NCBI GenBank assembly: GCA_035079385.1
Contig: JAVHKY010000071.1
Coordinates: 2,606,001 to 2,670,000 of the forward strand
Direction of reading: 5' to 3'
Origin: Aspidiotus rigidus
Taxonomy: Eukaryota; Arthropoda; Insecta; Hemiptera; Diaspididae
DNA length: 64,000 bases
A program made the translations under genes and the position numbers. Shown piece after piece: positions 11,141 to 22,617 of this stretch. Every line of letters starts with the position of its first letter. The stretch's first letter is position 1. The notes beneath the pieces were generated by a model that saw only the letters and a list, made by a program, of their open reading frames with translations, was not told the origin of the DNA and made no database searches.

Positions 11141-12910
11141 AAAGCATTCACGCAGTCGCGTGAGCAGTATACGATTTTTCTTCTCACAATTTAAAACTTA
11201 TTAAGAGAGCCACTTCTACTTTTTAGATTAAGTACCAATCACCTATCAATCGAGCCAGATATTTGTAGAATGAACTGCAATAAAACTTAGTTTATAACGT
11301 CTATCACCGTGATGTCATATCATCTGATAACAGAGTAAACGTACCCATAATCCAATAAGGAAACCTGAATTTAATATTTATTTATGGCTAGAAGTGATCT
11401 ATAACGTACGTAACGTCTCAAGAAAATTCATTACCCCTTTCCCTAGTCCACATTGCTACGGGGCTGTAGCAGTTTTTTCTGCAATCTTTGCAAATTTATA
11501 TTTCGATTACTTCTCTCAATATTATTATATCAATATGATTAACCGTAACCTACAGAATTGCACATCAGCTTAATTGGAAACGTAAAGATGAATTACTATC
11601 AATTAACCTAGTATAAGCCTATTATTTAAAAAAATAGTACAATGCATAAAAGAGGAGGAGACGTAGCCTAATATAATATACAAATACCTACTTAACTACA
11701 TAAAACTAATGGAGGTCTATGCCTAGTATGAACCTAATATACAAAGTTGGTGTACAAGTCGCACAAAATACAGCATTAAAACAGAAGACGGGAGGGTGGG
11801 CCAAGTAAGAAGTCTTCGAATCAGGTCCAGAACATCAGTTGAAAATCTTCTTAATCTATCAATGGAGGAGGGGTGTATAATATACATATAGGTAAGGAAT
11901 TTGAAGGTAGTGGGCTAAGTCACGGCCAAGATAGTCTCACAATGAGCACACTTCATGAAGACTAAAAAATTGTCCTCAATTATTCAAACCACGGCCGTCT
12001 TCAATTATCGCGCTGGAATACTGAAAATCGACAACGCTGTCCAAGAGGGCGATGTTTATGTACGCTCTTATGGAAAATTTTTCCAAAAACACGTGATTGT
12101 TAATTTGCAAACATAGTATTTAATTTCAATTACCACGCTTCGTCCCCTGTCTGACTTATTTTTTAAAAACGTTCATTACTCGCTTCGTAGTGAATCAATC
12201 TTAACGAGACCTAGCTCAAAAAATCGATAATCGTTTACTTTTTCGATATATTTACTTACTTTTTCCCTGAAATCAAATACTATATTCACAAATTAATGGT
12301 GACGTGTTCTTTGAGTGTTTTTACCGTAAAAGCGTATGTTGAAGTCAACCCTCTTGCGCGGCATTGCCTAGTTTAGTATTCTGGCCTGATAATTGAAGAC
12401 GACCGTGTTCAAACTCAAGATTCAACAAAACAAAATTGAAGTCTCTAGATGCTGTAGGAAGCGAGATACGTAGAAGGGTACTAAATATCCAGTTAGGAAA
12501 AATGAATAAAATATCATCGAAATAAAAGAAATTCAATGAACCCTTCGTCAAGAATGAGCCAAGAATGAACCTGTTAAATAAAAAATTCTTCATCACAATA
12601 ATACATGTACTGATAACAAAAAAGGATAGGAAAATCCGCTTCTCGTAAGGCAAGCAGCTACTCGTATGATAGTGAGAAATTTTTCAAAAAAATGAAAATT
12701 CCTCGAGAACTACTCATCCGATCCTCAAAAAAATTGCAGGTGCACATCTTAAGATATAATGCTACAATATGGCCAAGTTACAAAAAATCCGTCAGTTAGT
12801 TTTGAAGGAGTTGCGTGGACAAAAAAATCTTGTCAATAAATATATAAGGAAACTTGAACGGACGGGTGTACTACCTACCTCACTTTCCCGTTAGGAAAAG
12901 TCGGTAAAAC
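11141..12910 (+). mobile_element. H-family repeat, copy H2
   Basis: It begins with the hairpin CTCACGCGACTGCGTGAA on minus (plus 11147-11165). It contains the conserved block around 12703-12835 (TCTCGAGAACTACTCATCC, GCAGGTGCACATC, GTGGACAAAAAAATC), then a short AT run at 12838-12845, and ends with GGAAAAGTCGGTAAAAC. The right third is an inverted match to 42259-44750. A stretch at 11610-11760 holds CCTAGTATA-type words also seen in element W5. Open frames inside have no domain. Confidence 0.6.
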
Positions 12911-12955
12911 TGCCGTCTGTTACATAGGATTGCATTGATATCGTTATTGTTGCAG

Positions 12956-13003
12956 CCCAGCAGCCGAGAAAGATGTGTCTACTACAGGTCTCGAGGTACA
13001 AAG
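12956..13003 (+). other. Candidate 48-bp internal host exon
   Basis: The segment follows a good acceptor (TTATTGTTGCAG) and is followed by a consensus donor (AAAG then GTGAGT). It is 48 bp, a multiple of three, and all three frames are open. It lies just outside repeat H2. The signals are suggestive, but short random segments can look the same. No partner exon was identified. Confidence 0.22.
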
Positions 13004-16000
13004 GTGAGTGAAAGGATACTGACAGTAACTATATTTTTGTCGCGTCGTCGCTATCGTTATTTTCTTCATCTTTGAATAAAAACGGAAAAATACGACCTGT
13101 ACAAGCGTACACATTATGTTAAACTATTATGTATGCTGGCGCATGAAATTGTAAACCGCTATGCGTGCGATACCACAAATACCCACGTTACGGTGCCTGT
13201 ATACCACCTTGTGACATCTATTGAATAACTTCCTCTTGGGTATTTGTTAGTTTTTGTCAGTTCAATTTAAAATCAAATTAATAACCATAGTACTCCTCAT
13301 AGGCTTGGCCATCATGTTAATTTATAAATATCTTACGTACTGTGGTACAAAATAAATGCTATCATCTCTATCCTCGCAGTACTGTAGGCGAGGCGAGAGT
13401 TTGTGCATAAAAGCAATCCGCGCGCTGTAATAGTATTCGATTTATTGAAATTTTATGCACATTACTCCACATCAGCATCATCGGCAGTCGTTATCAATCT
13501 TCACATTTGTTCCTGTTGGTTTGTTCTGAGACTTTTTTATTGGTGAGGTGGTGAATTACTTGTTGAAACTTTTCAATTCAAAATTTCGAATAATAGGTGA
13601 ATGATTTGACACTCTCCTACTTGTAGAAGTAGATAAGACATGTATATTCTGGCGCAGTTACTAATTTCTGTAGCGCAGGGGCTAATTATTTTCATTTCTC
13701 ATTCAATTTTAAAAATCCTAAAAAGAAGCACCGTTAAGCACGGAGACTAATTTCTCCGGATTTTTGTTCAATTTTTAAAAATCTTGAAAGAAGCGCAGTG
13801 AAGTGCAGAGCCTAATTTCTCTTATGTTTCATTCAGTTTCGGATATCCTAAAAAGAAACAAAGGGACCAATTTCTCTCTTTTTTTTCAAAAATTCTAAAT
13901 GATGCGTAGTAAGGCGCAGATAGAGTGACCAATTTCTTCGATGTGATGTAGCAACAATTATGTGGAATAAACTTTCGGGTAGTTAGGTTTTGGTCGACAG
14001 CACGCACTGCAATGGTATAAGCGTGGAGATGCGGTAGTAGAATTTACATTCTTCCGTCCAGGTTATCTCTTAGCCTGCCGCCGCATAGCAAAGGTATTTT
14101 TTCCTTCTTCCCCGTTTTGTCTATCCTTATCAGATGTCTATCCTTGTTTTCCCTTCTTCTCCCAATATCGCATCTCCGCCACAATCTATTACGGTGAGCG
14201 TATACCAGTGAATTTTTGAGGTTCACCAATGAGCTTTGGCTCGTTTGTGAAGAGAGTGTGTGTTCTGACATTTGACTTGAAGGATGTCAATTTTTTTTAT
14301 GAAGAATTGACGCTTGTATAGGCGATTTTAACGTGCTCCACTTTGATCGATATACCGTTGTTAGGGCCAGGTGGATGACCTACCAACGTGGTCCGATATG
14401 GGTGTTTTATATAGAGTGAAAATATAATTATTTAGATTTGAAATATCGGTATGTTACCTATTAGAAAGATTTTTAATTTTCAAAGAATAAAGTGCCATCA
14501 ATATTTTATATCATCGATCTGAAATTGCACAAATTGGTATTGTACCAAAGCTCGCTCAAAAGTTTCAATTTCCTTTAAACTTGTACTGTAAATAGCCATA
14601 GCATCCAATTCTTTAACTTTTACAAACATTAGTAAAAGTTAAAAAGTGATTAGTAAAAGTTAAGTCGAGTGGATGCTAAAAATATTGTAACTATTTCCTT
14701 TTTTTGCTCTTGTGACTTTTTTATCAATTTATTAATAATGGTTCTTTTTTTAAATAACTGTTATAGAATATTTCTTTCAGTATAACAATAATGTGATTTT
14801 CTAAACTTAGATAACAAAAGTGAACAAATTGAAGGCAACGAAAATCGCGCTTAACATAAGCGTCGACAGGGTGCGAAAGTTCTTTTCTTATCGCCACTGT
14901 TGGGCTAAATTGATGACATTGGGGTGTGAAACGTTTAAAAAATATCTTACAGTACGGGCAGCAAGTAAGTATCGCTGCCCGTACAGTAATATACTATTTC
15001 TATCTGTGCTCGAAGAGTCGATTCCTTTCCTTTCAGTCGTTGAGCAGAGATAGTTAATTTTTCAGAGAACTCTCTCAAGTCCCTACAAATTAGACGCGAA
15101 GGTTATTATATTGAAGAGCAATGCTGCAGTCTGCGAGTTGTCAGCAAATGATTCTTTCGGCCCTATTTTCTAAATTCTATTTCAAGTTATCTGCAGTCCC
15201 CCTCCTTTCTAGGCCTATCCGGTTGACTTGGGCAACCCTCGTATATTTTCAGGTTGATTAGAAAACTCGTTCGAACGAGCGGAGTTTATGTTGTTTACTC
15301 TTATTCTTTTTCGATCAAGATTTATGATTACCGCAACAAACTACTCGTACTTTCCTCTGTTTGACGGGTAAGTAGAGCCCGTATCAACGACGACGCTAAC
15401 CTCAATTATCAAGATATTTTATATAGGCTATCTGATCTCAAAAGGTAAACCAAAAACTGACTGTGGTGGTTGTGATTAATTTGAGGTGTAGATTTAGTTA
15501 CGACATTTCGATAAAGTACAATCTTTTGTCTCGAGTCTCGTCCGCCTTGGTAGAGCCGTGTCAATTTATTATGAAGTTTTATGTCCAAGTTCGTGTGTTG
15601 CAGCTTGTATGCCTCTACTCATATCCTGCTACATCACATCTAATTTTCATTCAGTTTTAAAAATCTCAAAAAATCTTGAACACCAACTTTCCTCATTACT
15701 GTTCTAGCGTAGTGACTAATTTCTCTAGCATACAGATTAGCAGGAGCTAATTTCTCTTTTTTTAATTGAATTTCAAAAATTCCAAAAAAAAAGCGCAGGG
15801 ACCTATTTCTCTCATTTTTTCGTTCAATTTTTTAAAATCTTTGAATAAATCAATTGACAGAATTTTTCAGTCTTTTCTTTTCATTTGTTATAATATTTCT
15901 CTATCAATGAATCAATATAAAAAGAAGAAAATCAATTTTTCCCTTTTCCGGTTACCTGTTTGGCGTTCCTAAATCCTAATTGTCGGTCAAGAGTCAAAAT

Positions 16001-16148
16001 GTCGTAACTCCCAATTTTATGGTCTTTTTTAAGCTTGAGGCTTTAGTACTTCTTTGGAATGTTCACGGAGTCCTTTTGCACCCAGCTGGTAACATTGATG
16101 GTGTAAATACTCTTCGCCATTGAGTGCAGTTCCTTTTCTTCTATAGAG
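13004..16148. other. Mostly unannotated stretch with two word arrays and a small hairpin
   Basis: At 13660-13950 and again at 15640-15850 imperfect units of about 65-90 bp share GACTAATTTCTCT and TCAATTTTTAAAAATC, both in the plus direction. An inverted repeat at 14945-14990 (CAGTACGGGCAGC, 11-bp loop, complement) forms a 12-bp stem. Sequence at 15995-16015 (GTCAAAATGTCGTAACTCC) returns inverted at 19507-19525, flanking the PLE. No coding exon recognised. Confidence 0.4.
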
Positions 16149-16421
16149 TTAGTGTAGACTGACGGGGATACTCGAAAGAGTAACACAGAAGAAAGATGCA
16201 AAAGACCGCACGATAATTGAAAACACGAGCGCTTTCGGCTAATCAGCCATTCTCAAAGTGTGGAAAGCGACTAAACCCAGCACCAACAAGAACAAGCGAC
16301 ATCAAACGAAATCATGACCGAAGCTACGAGTCATCGAAATGTGAATCATTCCCGTAGACTAATTCGATCAATCCTTCTTCAGGAATGTAACTGCTCAAAA
16401 TGGTAACGCTATATATTATTA

Positions 16422-17508
16422 CTAGCGGTTGGCGGCGCGCCTGACCGCTAGTTGTGTGTTGAGTAGACATCTGTGTTTTATAGGTATCTGTATCTTGTAG
16501 GTATGCGTGTTTTGTACGTATCTTGGAATTCAGATGAATTTTTTTGCTACGCTTTTCAAAAATTCAATACTGTTAAGCCTACTTCATTTTCACCGAGAAT
16601 GATAACATACACAGAGTAAAGAAAAAGAGAAAGTTGAAAAAATTGAAAAATGCGCGTAAGATGTAAGATGAACCATTTCCCTCACATTTTCATTTTCCAG
16701 ACTTGGGACGGGCAGAATTCAACATACACAAACTGTATTCTGGTATGTTTATAAATGGTTAGCATGCAAAGCGTGAAAAAGAGGTTAAAAGTTTCCCATA
16801 ACCAAGAGATAATAAATTATTGAGAATGACTTAACGCGTGAAGCCTGTATCGCAGCAGAATACAGACAAATCCATTGACATTTTACCAGTCTCTAAGAAA
16901 ATACACAGACAACAGGTAACAAAAGAGTCATTTCCGTTAGCCCACACGCAGTGCAGTGCGTGTCTAGATATTGGTTCCTGTATGAGATAGGTACCGGATG
17001 TAAAACCCCGTATGTAGGTGGTTTTTAAAACTGTGAATAAAATAACTACCTACGTATTATGAAAGTACAGCGAATACTGTAGTCACAAAATTTCCTACTA
17101 AAAATCTGGGATCGGGCTCATTCGAAAGAAAATTACAGGGACAACAATTTTTGTTCTCTTCAATTTTTCATAAAAATGAGTAAAACTCGAATTATCACGA
17201 TAATTTAATTTTTAAAACTGCGCCGCTCAACGCCTTTGAACGGTTGGAACAACGCGCGTACGTCTAAGGTACAGCGAGAAGCAGTTTCAGTACTCGATAA
17301 TTCCCGTTTTTCCCTAATTTTTTCGCCCCCTACTCCCACTCGAGGGAGTCAGAACGTCGAAATTTATTCAAAAACCTGACCCAAATAAAGCGAAATTTTT
17401 CAAAAAAAATTCCAGGTCAATAGGTGAAGGCGTTCGAAAATTATGGACATTCATACATACATACATACATACATACATACAGACAAACATTCTACTTTAT
17501 ATATTAGA
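16422..17508 (-). mobile_element. Non-autonomous Helitron 1
   Basis: On minus it starts TCTAATATATAAAG after a host A. It then has TTTGTCTG followed by a (TATG)n run (17452-17481), and ends with a GC-rich hairpin (AGCGGT...ACCGCT) and CTAG before a host T. These are hallmark Helitron termini: TC start, 3' hairpin, CTRR end, A-T insertion site. There are no Rep/helicase frames. It is related to Helitron 2 (22618-24148), sharing for example the CATTCGAAAGRAAATTACAG and AAGCCTGTATCGCAGCAGAA stretches. It sits inside the PLE just downstream of its nuclease domain. Confidence 0.8.
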
Positions 17509-17511
17509 TTC

Positions 17512-18378
17512 TGATATCGGAGGATTTCTATTTCCTCAAGGGCCAGACGCTTGAAGTAAGAGTTTTCTCTATGAAGGAGGACTTCGGACCCCTCTTTAAA
17601 ATTGTGACCACTTTCGATCAAATTATCAGCACAGGCTGACTCCCCTACTTTCTTTTTCCTCCAAGCTTTTTTATGTTCGTCAACTCTTAATTTGGAGCTG
17701 ACAGCTGGTCATTCCTATATAGACGCTAGGGCAATCTCACAAGCCACCCTATAAACCCCTCCCCTCTCGGCCATTGGGATAGGGTCCTTTAGTTTGACGA
17801 AAAGGCTCTTAGCCAAGTTGACATTATAAAAGGCCGGCCGAAAACCGAAGGGGCGGAGGATACGGCCCAACTCCAATGAAAACTTGTCCAGAAACGGGAG
17901 CTTAATCCACCGTTTCCTACCATCTTGGCGTAAATCCCGGGGGAGGGAGGTCATAGAGTCAAGGCATTCCCTTGTGAGCCTCCTACGAACCATTAGGTCA
18001 ACATCAATCCTGACTTGGTTGACTCTAGCCAGGTGCTTTATAGTAATTAATTCTTTCTGGAAAGCGGCTTGACTCAATGGGATATGAGTCAAGCGATGTA
18101 TTAGGCTATTAAACGTAGCAACTTTGTGGGCAACAGGTACGAATGACGACCCGTGTATAATAATATCGGTCGAAATATTTTTCCTGTAAATACCAAATTT
18201 ATGGACGCCGTCAGTGACGGAAATAGACAAGTCCAAAAAGTTTATAACGGAGCCACCAACTTCCAATGTAAATTCTATGGAAAGGTAAAGGCTGTTTAAA
18301 TAATGAAGAAACTCGCTGAGGAGTTCTGTTAAGCCGGTCCACGCACACAAAACGTAGTCAACGTAGGGGTAAGGTATG
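17512..18378 (-). pseudogene. PLE reverse transcriptase end and GIY-YIG nuclease
   Basis: On minus the frame opens at the RT active-site box, which reads YVDY where PLEs have YVDD, so a catalytic Asp is replaced. It continues with FTLEVGGSVINFLDLSIS, FGIYRKNISTD, FNSLIHRLTHIPLS and ELITIKHLARVNQ, typical PLE RT motifs. The nuclease begins with GGVYRVAC and, after a frame change near 17725, YIGMTSCQLQIK, RVDEHKKAW and SGHNFKEG. It ends near EEIEIL, where the Helitron begins. The active-site change and frameshifts show it is dead. Confidence 0.82.
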
Positions 18379-19141
18379 CCACGTTGACACAATTTTCACA
18401 TTTTTGCTCATAACGACTGAAATTTTGTTTTCTAGCTCATTATCAAAATTGTCATATTAAATTCACCCTTTTATACAATTGTGGTAGAATTTGCCAAGAG
18501 ATCCACTCACTAGAAGAGTGTGAAATTTTCAAAAGAAAAAATTCCTTTTTTGTGTCATAGTGGCAACTCCACTCGCCACAATGACACATAGGGTTGTCAC
18601 GAAGACACTCATTCAAAATGCATACATGTTGAAGTTGCCACGACGACATAGAAAATGATTTGGGTACTGCCACATTCACACACCTTACCCAAACCATTTT
18701 CTGTGTCGTCGTGGCAACTTCAACATGTATGCATTTTTATACGTGTCATCGTGGCATCGGGGAGTGTGTGTCATCGAGGCACTAAGACCAAAAAGAAATA
18801 TATTTGCGATATTGTTCAAAAGAAAGAAGATAATCCTTCGCTAAATGATTCAAATGATAGAGCTCATGAATACTCGTAGTTCCATATTTATTTCATTTAC
18901 CTAGCTCAATAATTTATCGCAAAAGTGAAACGTTGAATAATTCTACTTGCAACAAACTTTATCATTTGAAAATATTTAGTCACAATTTCTGAAAAAAATA
19001 TTATACAACTAATACTGCCGACTGACTGGATGGATCATGGCTCAACTATTTTACGGTAACTCTACATCAAGATTCGATAGATAGCGCTACTTTTTAAACC
19101 AAAAATGGTGTGTGTGTCATCGTGGCATTGTGTCAACGTGG
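18379..19141. mobile_element. Inverted-repeat element W4, word GTGTCATCGTGGCA, TATG duplication
   Basis: Termini are CCACGTTGACACAAT and its exact complement. The 4-bp sequence TATG flanks both sides (18375-18378, 19142-19145), so the 763-bp unit is a transposon insertion in the PLE. Variants of TGTGTCATCGTGGCA occur at about 18549, 18572, 18752, 18768 and 19110 in both orientations. A near-perfect inverted repeat with 52-bp arms (18615-18666 and 18686-18737, 19-bp spacer) sits in the middle. No coding region was recognised. Confidence 0.82.
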
Positions 19142-19157
19142 TATGACTTTACCCTAC

Positions 19158-19345
19158 CTATGCCAATAGTGTATATGACTCACAAACACCTGGCCTGAAG
19201 AGAACAGTCGACATGAAAACTTCTGAAATGAGAGAACCCAGAGGAGAACCAATAGGGATCCCCACTTCCTCAGGGAACTCGTAGAATTTATCATTAAATT
19301 TACAAAAGTTCGGGAGCCAACAGACCCTCAACTTCGAGAATGGCT
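19158..19345 (-). pseudogene. PLE reverse transcriptase, segment before the active-site box
   Basis: On minus it reads CKFNDKFYEFPEEVGIPIGS followed by PLGSLISEVFMS, the PLE RT motif just before the YVDD box. It lies on the other side of W4 from the remaining RT. Upstream it joins directly to the inverted terminal repeat, so the N-terminal RT half is absent. Confidence 0.72.
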
Positions 19346-19486
19346 GATTAGCCGAAAGCGCTCGTGTTTTCAATTATCGTGCGGTCTTTTGCATCTTTCT
19401 TCTGTGTTACTCTTTCGAGTATCCCTCGTCATCATGGATGACCGTAGTCTTATACAAAAACGTATTGATTCTATTAGTGTAGACTG

Positions 19487-20197
19487 CTGTAGCAAATCTC
19501 TGAAATGGAGTTACAACATTTTGACATAAGGGCGCGCTAAACGATTAATATTATGCGTCAATATTGTGGTTCAATTTTTCTGTTATCAAATAATTGAACG
19601 TGTGGTTGGTACGCGTGTCAAGAATTGATACCAGATCAATAAATTGATAAGGCGTCAAGAAATTCAAATCGATTTGAATTTCTTGAAGCAGCCTGATCCG
19701 ATGTCAAAAATTGAAACTCATATTTGTACATTTATTGACTCTTAATTGATCGTGTGGAAGAACCCATTAGAAAAATATCTGTCATCAATTTATTGAAGAC
19801 AAGGTCATCATTAATTGATGCGAAAATTGACGCATTAATATTGATCGTTTAGCGCGCACTATAGTCCTTGCCCGGGGGTGTCCGGCAGTATGCTAGTGGC
19901 TGGCGACTGTATTTATGATTTTTATATAACGTGGTCTTCTTTTCCTGTGATCTTTGGAATTTTTGGATTCTGATTTGATAATTGTATTTAATGAAATTCT
20001 AATAGGATAATAATATTCTACTGATGAGTACTGTGGCGTATACAAGAGCGCAATAAAGTCAACGAGCAAACACTGTATGCAATCGACGTTAATGCAAAAG
20101 CACAATTATCACAACAATTTCTAATTCAATACTGTTATTATTCCGGCTATTTCTCGCGCTTATACATCCGCGGACACTACTTCAGATAATTCCTTAA
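19487..20197. other. Spacer with inverted-repeat fragments
   Basis: Contains AAATTCAAATCGATTTGAATTT near 19667-19688, a local palindrome, and recurring ATTGATGC/TTAATTGA words up to 19850. CGTATACAAGAGCGCAATAAAG at 20037 is an inverted match to 20300-20325, linking it to the LTR-like repeat of the adjacent Gypsy fragment. No gene recognised. Confidence 0.4.
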
Positions 20198-20330
20198 GGT
20201 TCTAGACGGCGACGGCGGTTGAATTATGCAACTCATCCTTCTTGTCTTTTCCCGATTCTTTTCCATTCATGCATTATCCTGTTGACCTTATCGTGCTCTC
20301 GTTATTGCGCTCTTGTATATGCCACACTGC
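20198..20330 (-). repeat. LTR-like direct repeat, left copy, beside Gypsy fragment
   Basis: About 120 bp beginning TTCTAGACGGCG and including GGTTGAATTATGCAACT and CATTATCCTGTTGAC recur in the same orientation at 20994-21115, on the other side of the Gypsy integrase fragment. The pair may be remains of LTRs or another flanking duplication. No clear TG...CA termini were seen. Confidence 0.45.
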
Positions 20331-20399
20331 CCCCTCATTAGTTCTGACCCAGCCCGGCAGCCAACCAATTCCGATGGACAACTTTTAGTTTTGTTCTAT

Positions 20400-20993
20400 G
20401 TTTAATCTAGTACACCACATTGTTGATTCTTTTCTCCACTGTGCATGGGCCTTCCCATTTATTTTGAAGTTTTAGGCTTCTTCCTTTCTTCTTCTGTGGG
20501 CTGTATAGCCAGACCTCATCACCAGGTTCAAAAACTTCTATACCGCCAATATCATATCGAGCTTTCATTCTTTCACCGGCAATCTATAAGCTGTTTCGGA
20601 CTAGCTCATGGACCTTCTGAAGTTGTTTCCTGAGTTGTATTGAATACTCTTGGATAACCTGTGGTTTTTGAGGTGGCGATTCCAGATCACATGGTAAACG
20701 TAGCTCGCGTCCAAACATAATCTTTGCTGGAGTTCCCTTCATAGACCCGTGCACTGATGACAGATATGCCAGGAGGAAAAGTGATATCCATATATGCCAG
20801 TCCTTTCGTCCTTCATTGATGACTTTGGCCAGACACTCGTCCACAGTATGATTGAATCGTTCCACCATGCCATCAACTGTGGGTGGGACGGTGTGGTATG
20901 AGTTCTTCTCAGACCCACTATTCTTGCAACCTCTTCAAAGAGTATTGATTGAAAATTTTTGGCTTGGTCGGTATGTAGTTCCAGAGGTACTCC
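20400..20993 (-). pseudogene. Ty3/Gypsy integrase fragment
   Basis: On minus, 20993-20870 reads ELHTDQAKNFQSILFEEV, the second-Asp region of the DDE core. It continues with MVERFNHTVDECLAKV, where the Glu is, then HGSMKGTPAKIMFGRELRLP. After a TGA near 20574 the C-terminal barrel-like segment follows (FEPGDEVWLYSPQKKKGRS, KWEGPCTVEKRINN). This order is diagnostic of Gypsy integrases. Only about 200 residues remain and the frame is broken more than once. Confidence 0.85.
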
Positions 20994-21115
20994 AGGTTCT
21001 AGACGGCGGTTGAATTATGCAACTTATCCTTCTTTCTTTGCCATTATCATTCACGCATTATCCTGTTGACTTTATTGCGCTCTCGTTATTGTGCACTCGT
21101 ATACGCCGCAATACC
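20994..21115 (-). repeat. LTR-like direct repeat, right copy
   Basis: This is the partner of 20198-20330, with a short internal deletion (one ACGGCG unit) and scattered substitutions. Sequence to 21240 contains repeated AAAAGCCTAAGC motifs of unknown origin. Confidence 0.42.
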
Positions 21116-21703
21116 TTTCAAAGATTACCAAACGCAACAATCAGCCAAAAGCCAGCTTTATTGTTTCTGCTGATGGAAAACCAAAAGCCTAAGCTATATT
21201 TCTCAAGATAATCAGCTTCAGTTAAAAGCCTAAGCCGTATTGTTTGGCTGCAACACCCTGATTCATTCATTACAGATAGGGATTATTTAATGTGAAACGC
21301 TTTCCAAATCTTATTCGGGAGCTTTGAAGTCTCTGCTCATGAATTATAAGTCATGAAATTATGAATATTTCATAGAAAACAAATACTTTAAAAGTTGACA
21401 AAAAACACTTTATTTCTTATGGAACGTTTTCTTGCGAGAGCCAATGACAAGTTCTCCCGAGTGGCGACGGAAATGCATTGCGTATGTAGGGGTTGAGAAG
21501 AATAGCTCTATAATTTTGACATGTTTCATGTCTTTTGTCTCACCGTACCCCGATTTTGAAATTCGCGAGTACAACCCCCCCCCCCCGTCAAAAAAGAGCG
21601 TGCACATGCACATCCCTACCTCGTGGGTGATTCATAAATTTACGAGTACACCCCGCGTGCGCGTGCAAATGTATACCTGTAGGATAGCTCAAAATATTTC
21701 TCT

Positions 21704-22074
21704 GCCGTACAAAGTTAAATTGACGTATATCCAAATCGACGACCAGGCAAACTGTATCTTTTGACGATTGGTGCGAATGTGTGAGTCGTGATAACACACT
21801 ACTATTACTTCATTGATGGAATAACAGGGAAAAATTCAGATCTAGAAAATTGTAGCTTAAGCTCGAGAGTCGAAATTTTTCTAAGTTTTTTGCTGGAAGG
21901 CGGACGGCGCACGGCAAATTTCTCAAAAAGCCCCCCATAAAACAGGTTCCCTGTTAAAATCGTTCTAGTAACACATATTTACATCTCAATTAGCCGTATT
22001 AATCTTATTTTAAGAAAATGTAACTTCTTCCCGATCGTCGATTTGGATATACGTCAATTCAACTTTGTACGGCA
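21704..22074. repeat. Foldback with 38-bp inverted arms
   Basis: 21704-21743 (GCCGTACAAAGTT, GACGTATATCC) is an almost exact inverted copy of 22037-22074, about 290 bp apart. Between them are an A/T-rich stretch and CCCCCCATAAAACAGG. It could be a small non-autonomous DNA element. Flanks give no clear target duplication. Confidence 0.5.
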
Positions 22075-22136
22075 GTTCTCGTACCATTAATATACAACAG
22101 CTAAAAAGGGGGCGAACGAGCGGGGCCACTAGCACT

Positions 22137-22617
22137 GGGATTAAGCCTAGTATAATAGAGCTAGTATAAAGTACTAATACTAAGCCTGTAGTATTAAGAA
22201 TCTAAACGTAGTAATGAAAATCGAATTAAAATTTAAAAATTTGAACAAATTTCCAATTTGGGAAAATTTTGACCCTTTTTGGGCGCATTTCACCATTTTG
22301 GTGCTTCTTAGGGTTTTGTTACTATTTTTGAACCTAGTATAAGTCCTGTATACGTCAAATATTATGCTTAGCTAGTATATTAGGCTAGTATAATGAGGCC
22401 CAATATACTAAGCTAGTATACTCTATTGATGGTCTGGGTTTCACAGCTCTTCTTAGCCTACTTTACCCTAGTATACTGTATATGTAGCTTTCTCCTAAGC
22501 CTGTAGTCTAAAAGAAGGTTAGGTCTAGTATGCAGCTAGTATAAATGAGGTTTGGACCTAGTATAAGCCCAGTATAAAATGTCAAATAGTATAGCTTAGC
22601 TATGTACTGGGCTAGTA
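22137..22617. repeat. Word array W5, CCTAGTATAA
   Basis: About eleven copies of CTAGTATA or close variants lie in 480 bp (for example 22146, 22162, 22372, 22386, 22411, 22472, 22539, 22558, 22612), with occasional AATGAGG next to them. The array resumes at 24149-24190 beyond Helitron 2 with AATGAGGCCTAGTA. Similar words appear at 11610-11760. No coding content. Confidence 0.6.

Larger units (their letters stand above)
16162..19473 (-). mobile_element. Penelope-like element with 13-bp target duplication and inverted terminal repeats
   Basis: TTAGTGTAGACTG is present at 16149-16161 and 19474-19486, a 13-bp direct repeat bracketing the element. Inside, about 95 bp at each end (16162-16257 and 19340-19434) are inverted copies, including CCGAAAGCGCTCGTG. 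PLEs are known for such LTR-like repeats in odd orientations. The body codes on minus for the late part of RT and for a GIY-YIG nuclease. The element was later split by a Helitron (16422-17508) and by element W4 (18379-19141). It is 5'-truncated and mutated, so inactive. Confidence 0.85.

Noticed and set aside
14945..14990. Short hairpin as a microRNA precursor
   Set aside because: Only a 12-bp stem with an 11-bp loop, too short for an animal pre-miRNA.
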